Below are positions 46,999-59,906 of a stretch of 64,000 nt of DNA, one piece after another. Origin of the DNA: Pseudisothecium myosuroides. Taxonomy: Eukaryota; Streptophyta; Bryopsida; Hypnales; Lembophyllaceae. Numbering within the stretch: the stretch's first letter is position 1; the number at the start of each line of letters is the position of its first letter. The stretch spans positions 51,613,724 to 51,677,723 of the forward strand of contig OX637287.1 of NCBI GenBank assembly GCA_951799445.1, read 5' to 3'. The notes beneath the pieces were generated by a model. That model saw only the letters and a program-made list of their open reading frames with translations. It had not been told where the DNA came from and made no database searches. A program made the position numbers and the translations under genes.

Positions 46999-49153
46999 CT
47001 ACTAAAGGTTTTTTACTATGTTTTCACCAAATACGCTCCAAAACTGCCATTTCTAGTACAAATATCAAATTTTAGGAAACAAAAACATTTTAAGACACAT
47101 GTAACCATAGGATCTTGTAGTAAGCTTGATTTGAGAAGATGTGAAAAAAACTCAAAATTTTTCACTTTGTAGATTGTAAGATATTCATAACATTCAATAG
47201 CCAATGTGACTATTGACTACTGCCTCCTCCCTAACGAATGATGTAGAATATACCACATCATTTCATTTGCAAATGTAATGGTGTAGAATATTCCACACCA
47301 TATGAGTAGTTACAAGGACAGGCGGCAATCCACATAAATCTTGTCAGTAGTGTTCACAGACAACAACATTAAATATTGTGGTACTTCAAATTTAATTAGA
47401 GTATAAAACTAAGCTTTGAAACTTTAAAGTATAGCTATGAAACATTGAAGAAAATATTCATTGAGTACATTGAATTAGCTACTAACTCACTATACTTTGA
47501 AAGTTATTTTTTTGTGTGCTTAAAGGTTGGGAAGACAAGCTCTTCATATACATATGGGGTGGTTGGAGGTAAACAACCCATGTGGGATATGTAATTAGAA
47601 TTAGTAGGAGCTCAAGTCTAAAAGCAGGAATTGTATTTAAGGTAGAATTTCAGACCTCATTTATGCATAGTAGAATAACTTTTTTCAAAAAACTTTGAAC
47701 TCAAAAAAGTTGGGAAATCAAGTTAAGTTTCATCCACAAAAATCCTTTTGAAATTTAGAGTCTCCAGTCAAAAGTTATGGACAAATTTGAGAGAAGGGTT
47801 GGAAGGAACATTTTCTTTGACATTTACAAACATCCTCTTTGAAATTTGTCCATAACTTTTGATTGGACGCTTGAAATCTCAAATGGATTTTTGGATATAA
47901 AAGTGAGATTGATTTACCAAAAAAATTTAGTCCAAATTTCTTTGAAAAAAATTATTTTACTGTGCCTAAATCAGGTCTAAAATTCTACTCCAAACATAAT
48001 TTTTTGTTTTGACAATGAGCATTCAAGCTCTCCTCTTCAAATTATCCCACACCCTTTGAGGACTCATGATGGACATTGGATTTCAATATAAAAATGACAA
48101 CTCCACGTTCCATTCCTACAAATGTCAATGATGCAATTTCTTTATACTTCCATGAAAATTTGTTTCTAATGGCATATGGATAAATTGCATTGGTGCATTA
48201 TTCATTGGATTCTTTGGATTTTTAGCAAACCATCTTTTTCTACAATTATTTGTTGATTTGTATGTCTAGTTCCAGAATTAGGAAAAGAAAATGGAGCACA
48301 CTATAATTGTACTGCCACTATCGAAGCTTAGATTAATGATGCAAGGATGAATTTTGTGGATGAGGACTCCAGAGAGGAAAAAACAACGTCTTTGAAGGCT
48401 ACTAAATGTTATATTTGCGTTTGAACTGACCGAAATCATTTTTTTGGCCCTGCAAAAAATCAGACAGCTGCACTTCACAAGGTCATATTTGTATGAAAAA
48501 TGTCCAAAATGGTGGTGCTTCTTTGGATTCATTTTTCAAGGCAAGTTGACTACATGCTTGAAAATTTTCAAATTATTTGGACTTGTACAATATGTAGGAA
48601 AAAAATCATAAGTAGAAAAAACATAGACAATGATTCAAAATGCTAAATTGTTAAGAATTTAGTTATGGAATTAAAAAATGTCAATTCCAATGGTTATAGT
48701 GTTGTAATAAACAGTCTACATTGTATCATTTTATTTTTTTCAAAAAATATTGAAATTAAAGTTAAATAAAAGACTTAAAAGTTTATTTTAGAATAGAGAA
48801 TCCATAACTACCAACAAACTAAAACTCCTCATAACTTTCATCTCATTAATTTAAAGGGAATGATTCAAAGCTTTCTACCTATATATAAATCTACAAAACC
48901 AAGTTCAAATTTTTGTTTCTTAAAAAATGTGATTTTGTAAGAATTTTTTCAGCTGCCTACTGGACAATGAAAATTAAATATTATTCAATAATTTTTTAAC
49001 TATGTAGTCAAAAGTTATGAAAATTGTTGGGCCTTAAAGAAAAACATCATCCACATGTGTGAAAATTTCAAAGAATTCTTTTTTAAATTCCATTTGTAGT
49101 GAGTTGACTAAAATTGCTATGTTGCCAAAAAACGCAGTTTGGTCCTTTAAGGG
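46999..49153 (-). mobile_element. piggyBac-like TTAA element, copy D (long form)
   Basis: Ends CTACTAAAGG and CCTTTAAGGG, more diverged than in the other copies, flanked by TTAA at 46995-46998 and 49154-49157. Both ends align with copy A (shared GACTATGTTTTCACCAAA-like start, CATAGGATCTTGTAG, CTACACTTTACAAG-like and GTATGAAAAATGTCC segments). Between about 47205 and 48400 it has sequence absent from copy A, so A is a deletion form or D carries an insertion. No intact transposase; the extra part has no recognised domain. Confidence 0.7.
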
Positions 49154-49157
49154 TTAA

Positions 49158-49729
49158 GATAGTTCAATGTAGTAGAGAACCCTCTGCTTACAAATATTTT
49201 AGAAAATCTATCCACATTGCAAAATGGTTAGGTTGTATGTAAAAATCTACATTTTACAATAAAAAAATTATAAAAGGGTGTTTCATCCTACCATTGGAAG
49301 AAACTCCATACTTTAACTCCAATGCTAGTTAAATTAAATTATTTTGAGAATGCTAAAACTTCTAGATTTCTTTAATAATAATGAATTTTAATAGAATATT
49401 TATTCAAGAATATTCTAAAGATTGATTTTTCTAAAATCTACTTTTATTAAATAATTTAATTTTAGGCAAGCTAATGCTTAACAAAATTAGGAAATGGAGT
49501 AATCATTTGGTCTCCAATACTTTCAATTCTTTGTATCCACTATTGCATAATCCTTAAATAACTAACCTTTAGATTTGCATGATGATAAATGTACGATGCT
49601 ACAAAAAATACCTTGCTTATACACATTTGAATCTTGATAAATGTATGACTTTACTGATACAACAATGGTCAAATTTTCAAAATTAATTGAATTTTAAAAT
49701 CTATAAAGTTTACTTCTTATATAAGCTAA
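49158..49729. other. No recognisable gene
   Basis: AT-rich spacer between the TTAA element and the satellite array. Confidence 0.3.
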
Positions 49730-51870
49730 GTGACCAAAAGATGAGAAAGTTGTCTTCAAAAGAATTCGTCGTTGAAAAACTCCAATTGTTCATAGAATTT
49801 GTCATTTTCTTATTGAAGTAGAATACCTTTAATACTAGCAATCTAACTTTAATCTTTGATTGCCCTCCATCTGAAAAGTAGCCAATATGTCACTACAAAC
49901 ACCAACCTTGCTCAAAGGCTTTTTCTCCTTGTACAAATAGTCAATATGAAACTAATGAAAGTGACAACTTCCATACCAAAATATCATTAATGTGTAAGAA
50001 GTAATCATGGATTTGGGACAATGGGACATTGATGAATATTAAATTTTTCTAACTCATCCTCATCAACTACTCAAAATCGATTGAATCTTGAATACTCAAA
50101 TATGTAAAGTTTTTTTCCAATACAAGGTAAGGTACCAATTCTACAAAAGGATCAACGGTCCAAACCACCAATTGTTAATGGAATAAGTCATTTGCTTGAT
50201 GGAATGAAACACTCTTTGTGTTCACCATCCTTTCCTCAAAAAAGTGGTCAATATATCACTACCAACACCAACCTTGTCTAGAGGCTATTTCCCTTGTAGA
50301 AGTGGTCAATATGATAGTGACAACTTCCACACCAAAAATCATTGATGTCTAAGAAGTAATCACGGATTTGAAACAATATATGGAACATTGATAAATATTT
50401 GTTTTTTTTGACCCATCCATCGTCAACTAATCAAAACCCATTGAATCTAAAGACTCAAATATGTAAATTTTCTTCTAATGCAAGTCAAGTAATTAATTAT
50501 ATATTTTTTTAAATCAATGATTCAAAACCACTAATTGTTGATGGAATCAATCTTTTGTTGGATGAAATGGAGCACCCTCTGTACTAGTGATCCAAATTTA
50601 GTCTTTCATTGCCCTTCTTCTAAAAGGAGGTCAATATGTCACTATTGACTCCAACCTTGTGCATGGGTTTATCCCTTGTAGAATTCATCTATACAATATT
50701 GACAATGACAACTTCCAATAACCAATTCTATGAGGGAATCAACAATTCAAAGACACCAATTGGTGATGGAATTAGTAGTTTGCTTGATGGAATAGAACAC
50801 CTTTAGCTTTGTACTAGCAATCCAATTTCAATCTCATGTCAACCTTCCTCTAAATGTGGTCAACATGTAACTACCATCATCAACTTGTCCAAAGGCTTTT
50901 TTCCTTGTAGAAGTGATAAAAATGATAGTAACAACTTTCCATCCAAACTTCATTGATAAGTAAGAAGTATTTACAAATGTAGAACAATGGAATATTGATA
51001 AATGTTTTTTGAGACACATTCATAGTTGACCGATCTACTCAACAACTAATTGAATTTAGTGACTCAAATCTCTAAAGTTTTCTTCTTATACAAGCCAAAT
51101 GACCAATTCTACAAAAGAATGGACAACTCAATACCACCAATGGCATTGATGGAATTAGTCTTTTGTTGGATGGAATAGAAACACCCATTGTATAAGTGAT
51201 CCAACTGTAATTTGTCATTGCCTCTTTCCTAAAAAGTAGCCAATACTAGCATTAACCTTGTCCACAATTTTTGTTTTTGTTTTTTCTTGAAACTCATGGA
51301 CAATTTCCATTGATAAGGAAATGTCCACAGGGTTTTTTTCCCTTTGATCAAAAGGTGTCCAATATGATTTCAATGACAACTTCCCACCCACACATCATTG
51401 ATGTATAAGAAATAATCATGGATTTGGGACACTAGGACAGTGATAACTGTATGACTCTTCTAACACTTCTATGGTCAACTATTAAAAAAAGCAATTTGAA
51501 TCAGATGACCCACTTCTATTACGTTTCCTTCTACTGCACGGCAAATGACCAATTCCACAAAAACTTGGGTAGTTCGAAACGACCACTTGCTGATGGAATT
51601 AGTTGTTTGCTTGATGGTATAGAACACGCTTCGTACTCCAATAGTGATCCAACTTTAATCTTCAACCGCCCTTCTCCTAAAAAGTGATCAATACGTTGCT
51701 AACCACCCCCACCTTGGAGGCTTTGTTGGAAGCTTTTGTCGGAGGCTTTTTCCCTTTTAGAAGTGGTCGATATGGCGATAGAGCTCCCCTCCTTACCCAA
51801 CACCCAAACATCATGGATTTGTAAGACCGAAGCAAGCATGGATTTGGGACCATGGCAAGCACGTATCTGC
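49730..51870. repeat. Diverged tandem array, unit about 365-380 bp
   Basis: The segment GTCAATATGTCACTAC or a variant recurs near 49881, 50246, 50629, 50858, 51238 and 51686, followed at similar offsets by GACAACTTCC, AAGAAGTAATCATGGATTTG and TTGCTTGATGGAAT. Spacing varies (about 365, 383, 229, 380, 448), so units have gained and lost pieces. Non-coding. Confidence 0.7.
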
Positions 51871-52831
51871 GGGATGCGCAACTTACTGAGAAAAGACTCG
51901 GAACTGTCCGAGATGTCGTCGCACTAGGCCAGGGTCCGTCGATCTGAGCCCCTGCAGAACATGGCCATTTGAAGACGTATTGGTGAGTGCCTGTTGGCCA
52001 TGTTGGTTCCCAAGACCGAGGAAGACCTGATCATGATGGCCCTCCCTTCCCTTGCCAAGGAGTAGACCTAACTTAGATGGGGGGGTGGAGCAACTGACTT
52101 TATTACAGGGCCTAGACTTGGGGAGCCAGGGGGACCCTCACCTGGAGAGTGGATAAGAGGGCCAGCTGGCACTTGGTAACTGGCTATCTCCACTGGGAAG
52201 ATTATTCATTTTGAGGACCAAGCATTGCCAAATAGGGGTGCTGCCATTTTCCAAAATCATGCCATTTTCCACCACCATGCCATGTTACAGGACATCAAAG
52301 TTTAATTTTTCTGTTAGAGCCAGGGGGTCTAATCTGGTATCACCCTTTTAAGAAAATTTGGCCTTCAAAACAAATTTAAATATTGAAAATTTATAGGCAG
52401 ACTAATAAGAAGTTAGCGAAGATGGATTTTTGTGGAAAAACAACAACAAATAATTCAGTACACAGTGGCTCTCATGAGTATTCTTATACTTTGAAAATGG
52501 CCATAACTAATTGAGAAACTAAATTTCCCCAACAAATTTTGGACACGTTGAAGTACATGTAACGCACTTGAATGTATTAAATGTTTTTTCAAAATTTTGG
52601 AAATTCCTTTTGATTTTTTCATAATTTAATCAAACTAATCAGTGAGAAGAAACTTTTAATACAAATAGATTTTTTCAAAGATATTTTAGATAGTAGAAAG
52701 AGACTTCTTTTTAGAATTTTTTGGTAAGAATTCCACAATATCGTTATGACCAATTGATGAGGCTTGGTTGGAAAGTATTCTTACCTTTATCATTAGCTTG
52801 GGTAGTTTTTGTATCTGGTGTTCTAGTAGCC
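51871..52831. other. No recognisable gene
   Basis: Spacer between the satellite array and the LINE; no sustained frame. Confidence 0.3.
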
Positions 52832-54640
52832 TTTTTTTTTTTTTTTTTTTTGAACAAATGGAACGAACCATTGCATTAAAAAAACCAAGAACAACAACCA
52901 AGCTCAAGAGCTGGACAATGAAGAGATAAGAGCAAGAGCCAAAAAGAAACCAAGAAAACTACTGAAACAAACAAAGGGGAGGGCCCTTCTTGTTCCAGAT
53001 AATGCAAGAGTCTAGCTTACTAGCAAGAACGGGAGAGTGGATCCAAATGTTATCAAATCTATCCCAAATGGTAGAAGCTTGTTGGGGGCGCTGTTGAGCC
53101 CCTATTCGTGCCTTTAATTGTGCCGCGCGCCCAGAATCAAGTAGCGCATTCCACATATTGTCGTGAGTAACCTCCAGAGGCCACCGGTTTTTAGAAAAAA
53201 CCATACTATTACGGGAAATCCAAATAATCCAAAGCGATGAGCCACGTAGAAGGGTCCAAATGGTTCGGAGAACATGAAAACGTCTTGGAAGCGAAGACCC
53301 AAAAATACATTGGGAGAAGTCATAACGGGTATGGGGTCCGGTTGAGTCCCCTTGGATGTGGTAGAGAATGGACTGAGCAGTCCCAAACCTCTTGGGCCCT
53401 TGGACAAGAAAAGAATCGATGTATAGGTGTTTCTTTGCAAGCTAAGGAGCAACAGTTACAATTGGTATCAATGTCCAGGGCAATTCTCGCACGCCATGAG
53501 TGTACCGCTACCGCATTGTGCCCTACAGACCACATGAAAGCCGCCTCTTTCTGTGAACGTGACTTGTGCCAAACTTCTTTCCAATCAGGTAGAAATGTTG
53601 AAGGGAGATGGCCAGACCATTTGGAGGGTATGGATCTCTTTAACTAGCGATGTTTGGTGATGAGGTTACGGCCCAAAGATGTAGTATAAGCCACCAAACT
53701 GTTGCCATCATCCCATTGCCAATGAGCTAGATCAAATTGCATAGATTGGATAGCACCGGAGAAGAGCAAATGTAAAGTGTTGTTGCTTCCTTTCTTAACT
53801 TCTAAAATGCAAACCCTACGGACATGGCCAGTATGAGTTACAACCTCGTTTGAGGTTGGAATAATGGACAATTGCCTTGAAGTGAGTCCGACTGTTGCTA
53901 ATGGGACATCGCTAGGCAAAACCAAGTTTGAGGATGGAGAAGCAAGATATGATTATCAGGAATATGGTTTTTCCATGTGAGCATAGGAAGAGGGTCATCT
54001 AGTTGAGAAAAAAGTCCTAGCCATTCTCCTTCTTGTACAGTGTCAAACCGATGAGTTAGCATGAATAGCCAGTCTGGAGGGATCCTAGATATGAGATAGA
54101 ACCAACTATGCCTTTCCATTTCCGTAAGGGAAAAGCTAGAAAACACTTCATCCCATGATTTGAAGTCATGCATGTGGGAGTCCCAGAGATCACCTATTGT
54201 GCGTAAGCCACGATGGGCTAGCACCCTTGCTCTATCAGCTGAAAAGTTAAAGTTGGCTCCAATATAGCTGGTGGACCACCAGAGGCTGGTGGAGAGGACC
54301 TTGTTTGTGTTAGATGGTGGGATAGATTCTATGTGTTTCACTATAAGTCTCCATGCGCTGGTAATTCTGTTCCAAACTCGAGAGCCTCGTGTGACTGAGG
54401 GTGTGTGGACCATGAGCCACATTTTAGAGGGAAACCAGTACCCACATTTTGGATGTGGTTTCATGCGATGGATTCTGTATCTAAGTAAAATCTTCAAGTT
54501 GGATATGCCCGGCTCGATTGCAAAGAGTATCCATTTAGCTAAAAGCGCAGTAAGAGAAACCTCTGGGTCAAATAGCTTTAGGCCCCTTTGACTGGCTCCC
54601 TTAATGCATCGAACAATTTCACTGCAGTGCAGCTAAAAAA
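52832..54640 (-). mobile_element. 5'-truncated LINE, C-terminal part of ORF2
   Basis: On minus, coding pieces run from about 54620: GLKLFDPEVSLTALLAKWIL, LRYRIHRMKPHPKCGYWFP, then LWWSTSYIGANF and GLRTIGDLWDSHMHDFKSWD; after a frame change CNCCSLACKETPIHRFFSCP and RAQEVW, the zf-RVT cysteine/histidine block that ends plant L1-type ORF2. The 3' end on minus carries TTTTAATGCAATGGTTCG, CCATTTGTTC and a 20-nt poly-A (T run at 52832-52851). No polymerase domain remains, so the copy is dead on arrival. I could not find its target duplication. Confidence 0.85.
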
Positions 54641-54761
54641 TATATATTTTTAATTAGAAAAAACTCCGTTAAATAGCAGCTAAAAAACCAAATGAATTGA
54701 TTAGGAGAAATAGAAAATAATATATTTTATTCGTTCTATTAACTTCATAAATGCAGGCTTT

Positions 54762-54806
54762 TTTTTTTTTTTTGAACAAATGGGAAACCCACTGCATTAA
54801 AAGAAA
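54762..54806 (-). mobile_element. Minimal LINE tail insertion (about 45 bp)
   Basis: A T run followed by GAACAAATGG...TGCATTAAAA is the same 3' terminus as the LINE at 52832, reduced to the last ~30 bp plus poly-A. It is flanked by a 13-bp direct repeat AAATGCAGGCTTT at 54749-54761 and 54807-54819, the target duplication of target-primed reverse transcription. Confidence 0.85.
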
Positions 54807-54989
54807 AAATGCAGGCTTTGAGAGAAGCAGAGAGAGGCCAAGCCTCTCTCTCTTTTTGAGCTTGGCCTCTCTCTCCTTCGATTTTATTGAGTGAAATTTT
54901 ATTGATTAAAATATGACTCCCAATTTGTATGTTTCTTATAATTCACTCAAAAGAACATTAAAAGAAGAAAGATGAGTAGATATCTATAA

Positions 54990-56157
54990 CTGCAACCTTC
55001 TCAACCACCCTTCTCAACTGTCCATATTGGGTGCCTTAATTTGACCCCAAAACAAGATTGTGACTTGTCAACACGTTTGGATTTTAGGAATTGGTAAAGA
55101 ACATCAAAGAGACTATTGAGCTGCACTTTATTGGAAGTAAAATTGATGTAGAGAGTAGAATAAGAGTCCTCTGCCTTAATGAACTTTTAGTTTTTTCCAC
55201 AATAAAGTAGAATAAAACATTTCTACAATCAATCTTCTCAACCGTCCATGTATGGGTGCCTTAATTTGACCTCAAAACAAGATTGTGACTGGTCAATGCA
55301 TTTGGATTTTAAAAATAGGAGAGGAGGAACGTCAAAGAGACTATTCAGCTGTACTTTATTGGAAGTAATATTGATGTGGAGAATAGAATAAGTGCCCTCT
55401 ATCTTGATGAACTTTCAGTTTTTTTTACAACAAAGTAGAATAAAACATTTGTACAATCATCCTTTTCAACCATCCTTCTCAATCGTCCATGTGTAGGGTG
55501 CCTTAACTTGACCCCAAAACAAGATTGTGACTCGTCAATGCGTTTGGATTTTAGAAATTGGAAAGGAATGTCAAAAAGACTATTCAACTCTATTTTTATG
55601 GAAGTAAAATTGATGTGGAGAATGGAATAAGGGTGCCTCTGCCTTGATGAGCTTTTATTTTTTTCCACAACAAAGTAGAATTAAACATTTGTACAACCAC
55701 CCTTCTCATCCATCCTTCTCAACTGTTCATATGAGGTGCTTTAATTTGACCCCAAAACAAGATTGTGACTCGTCAATGCATTTGGATTTAGAAATTGGAA
55801 AGGAACGTCAAAGAGACTATTCGGTTGTACTTTATTGGAAGTAAAATTGATATGGAGAATAGAATAAGGGTGCCTTTGCCGTGATGAACTTTTAGTTTTT
55901 CCTACAACAAAGTAGAATAAAACATTTGTACAACCATCCTTCTCAACCGTCCATATGGGGTGCCTTAATTTGACCTCCAAACAAGATTGCACGACTGATC
56001 AATGCATTTGAATTTTAGAAATTGGAAAAGAACGTCAAAGAGACTATTCAACTGCATTTTATTAGAAGTGAAATTGATGTGGAGAATAGAATAAGGGTGC
56101 CTCTGCCTTGATGAACTTTTAGTTTTTTCCACAACAAAGTAGAATAAAACATTTGGT
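54990..56157. repeat. Tandem array, unit about 230 bp, five copies
   Basis: GCCTTAATTTGACCCCAAAA recurs near 55033, 55258, 55500, 55737 and 55961, with CTTCTCAACCGTCCAT before it and GACTATTCAGCTGTACTTT and AAAGTAGAATAAAACATTTG after it. On minus each unit keeps a similar open frame of 75-90 codons (HPYSILHINFTS ... NSLFDVPFQFL), probably because the DNA repeats; no start or known domain. Confidence 0.8.
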
Positions 56158-59100
56158 TTAAATTTTTTGGTGATATCAACATAAATCATGGACAATGGAA
56201 TTCAAATGGTTGTTACACCAAAAATCATCTAAATAAGCAATTAAATATAGTTCATGTTATTGTCTCAAAAAAATATAAAATTATCTTAGCATGCATTTTT
56301 CAAAGGTCATATGAATAAACTATAAATTTTCAAGAAGATAAAAATACATGTATTTTAAATCGATCCTAAGCTCATGTAAATAGAATTTGGAAATTTTAGA
56401 CAATAATCTAAGGGCTTTGCACTCATGTGATTTTAAAGATTTTTAGTTGGGGATCTTCTTCACCAAACAAAATGACAAATCAATCTAGAAATATTATCGG
56501 CATCCATTCAAAAAATTTAGTTTTAAATAAAGGAAAATAAAGTGAATTATGTTGTTTGATGGTTGAAATACAAAGTGTGGTCCTTTAGTCACCTCAAAAA
56601 ATTATATTGGCAAGGCTTTGCCTTTGGTTCAATGTACATTTCTTCTTTCTAATGGAGTTTATCTCCATTTGTTTTATAAAAAAATAGAAATTAAACATGA
56701 TCACTGTTGGGTCAATATTCTTAGATGGAAAAAATATCAAAAATGCAAGATCAATCATTGGATCTTAATCTTACCTTCACGTAGATTATGTTCAAAATTT
56801 TTTTAATTCAAATTCCTTACTACTTGTGAGATCCATGTGACTGAAGTAGGAAGTTTTTCTCTATTTGTCTGTGATAAGATTGTATCTCAACCTCAAAATT
56901 CAATGAAAATTAGAAGATGTGGAATTCAATTTGCATCACTTTTAGTGTGATGTACATGACTTCTTGGATTAAAAAGTAACACACCCAAAATCACAATTGG
57001 AGTCCTCCTTGGTGAAAGATTTCTACGCATTGTGCATTACCATAATTTCTTTTGCAAAGAATCAAGCAAAAAAAATATCAAATAAATTTACCAAATCTCA
57101 AAAATCACCTCTTCCTGCAATAAAAACAATGGATTGTTGTATTAGAGCAATGTAAAGCAAGAAGAAAAATATGACAATTTTTTTTTTTAATGGGAATTTT
57201 AATGACCTTAATGTTGGATTCTTATATTATTTGCCTTGAAGTGACAAAACCTCACTACATAAGTTAATTCAATTATTGCAAGACACACTTATTATTATTT
57301 TTAAATAATTAAAATAAATAAATTCACTTGAAATTATTTTTATTTGTTTAGTACTAATATAAAAAGAAAAACATATTTTTTGCCTTGAAGTCAACAAAAT
57401 ATTGAAAACAAATATGTTTAAGTAGAAAATGAAATATAAAACAATTAATGTATCTTGCATACTGAATTGAATTAAATTTTGTAATTTGTCAAAAATTACA
57501 AAAATTAAAATTTTGAGGCCAAAGCACTCATCAATTCATAGAAAATGCATCCAAACCTACATGTGAGCGCAACTTAAGCTCACAAATTTGTAACCAAAAT
57601 GTGCATCCAAAAATTTAATTTGCATGTGTAAGAAAGTCAATGATCAAACTACCACTATTGCCAAAAACTTCAAAAACTATGATGTGATTATAATGAGTCC
57701 AAACAATGAGCATGGCGTTGAACAAGGTAATTACAAGAAACAATAGTGAAAATGTATGAAGGACTGTATTATGCTACCATAGTGTGTACTATGGTTAGAG
57801 TCAAGAAAATACTTCCAAAAATATATGCCAAAATTCTATAGAAATCGTCTTCCCAAAAAAAAATTGTATTAAAAAAAGATTCTTGTAGAAATTTGTAGGG
57901 CAAAGTTGGCACCTTTCTACTAAATAATTGACTTTTTTAGAAGAATAAGGTTTGGCACATGCTAAAAATAGAATTTGTTTGCAAATATTCTTTTTTTCAC
58001 CATACAAATTGTTTGTTTTTGAAAAGCAATTTCCCTAAAATTTTGGCACTTATTTTCTGCCAAACTTACCAATCATTTGAAGCACATTTTTAATAACTTT
58101 CCCCAGAAAGAAAATCACTAAAATCATTTTATTGAGACTTAAATTAAAAAATTGAGATTTTGTGCTTAAAAGCAATCATTGATAACGTCATCTTTGGTTA
58201 CACGGCCATTATAGAGTGTGCAATTAGGGAGGGAGGATTTGTGTGTACACAGCATGGGGGCTATTCTTTCTCCTTGCCTCTCTGTCTCTTGCTCTCCATC
58301 AAATATTTCTCAGGGTTGAGTTTGAAGCTATCGACCAACCTTAATTGCAGAGGATTTTTGTTGTTCGTTTTCCTCGGAAATGTAGTTTTAACCAAAAAAA
58401 ATAGGTCCCCTTCGTCGCAACAGACTTGAAGGTTAAGTATTTCCTGAATTAGGTCATTTGTATGGTTTGGCAGTGGAGCGATGGACAGAAGAGTCGAAAT
58501 TTGCTACAATGAAGCGTGCGGTATTCAGACATGCCTGAAAAAGAACGATTTCAAAATGGAACGGTAAGAGTTCAATTTGTTATGCTCGACTGTAGCTTTT
58601 ATTGCAAATTAATCCAATAACAGCAATGAGGATGAGATTCTCAGGGATTGTTTTTCTCATTCGATTTCAAGTTGAAGCAGATATTTGCATTGGCCATGAT
58701 CACATTGTGTCATGATTATTCTTCGTGATTTTACGCTTATTTCGAAGAATTTTCCTATGGACGCAGTTGCCGCAACACCATTCTCGAGTTGCAGGAGTGT
58801 TGTAAGCACGCGCAGAACAAGAGCAAGCACTGTGCATCCGTTACGGGAGTTCTTGCAATGACAAAGAAGAAACCAGAGAAGGTGCGCACGAGACCTTCTT
58901 GATGAGCACTGAATTCTTAACCCTTTCAATTTGAGATCATTGAGGTTTCGTCCGCGCTCATGACATTGTCGGAATTAAGAACTATGTTCACAGAAGTGCA
59001 CTTGTGAAGATAAATAACTGCCAATTTTGCTGTGTAGTCTAGGGTTTCCGATCTTAAGCAGAAGCAGCATCTATTTCACGTTGGTCATGATGTGAGATCA

Positions 59101-59906
59101 GAGATTCGCTTGTGAGGATTCAGAACTCTTCCCTAATCCATCTTACAACCCAAAGAAGAAGATAGAAATAAACATGAAACTCAATATCAGTTTATTTGCT
59201 TACAAGTCTGCCTACAAGTTTGAATGAAATAAAACATGAAACTCAAAATTCTGACTTTCAGCGTCTAAGATACTTGCGAAGGCAAGGACTACACAAACTC
59301 CAGATACTGTGAAGTCCTAAACAGCACCTCATGAAACAGTACAAACTGTGACAAGAGTATAGTTACAAAGAAGAGGCAGTAATTGGAAATCTTATGAAAA
59401 CAAAGAGCTTGACCTAATCGTCTGCATCCTGCAAGGTCAGGGAATCCACCTCCATCGATGCTATTTTTGAAGTTTTTGACTGCCCAGGCCACACGTAGAT
59501 AGTACAAAATATCCTCTAATTTTAGGGAAGGGTACGTTAATTATGTTTTACTAAAGGCAACAACGTTATGTTTTGTTTATGAAAACAAAATCATCAACAT
59601 TAGCTCCCAGACTTCACCCCCCAATCTGTGCCCAATCTTCACGACAAAGCAACTGGAGATGCACTTGCCAGAGCGTTCGAAATTCCCTGTCCAAGGACAA
59701 ATTCGTTGTGAGAAATCATGGAGAAATGAGAGTCCTCCAGCAAAATAGTTTATACCCAATTCATTGAGCATTGAAAACAAAGAATGGGAGACAAAGAAGT
59801 TTCACATGACAAATGTACTATTGTAGAGCTTGTCACTTTAAACCTTTCATTCATTGTACCAAGAGAACAGGGATGAAGTTCAGAATTCAGGGAGTTTTGA
59901 GCTCAT
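56158..59906. other. No recognisable gene; right part is 3' flank of the TPP-enzyme gene
   Basis: AT-rich with only short frames up to about 58.1 kb. From there to 59.9 kb composition is closer to genic and may hold the 3' untranslated region of the minus-strand gene ending at 59907. Confidence 0.3.

Noticed and set aside
48278..48532. Frame inside TTAA element D as a piggyBac transposase remnant
   Set aside because: It opens on minus, has no DDE or Cys-rich domain pattern, and the matching region of copy A is not open.
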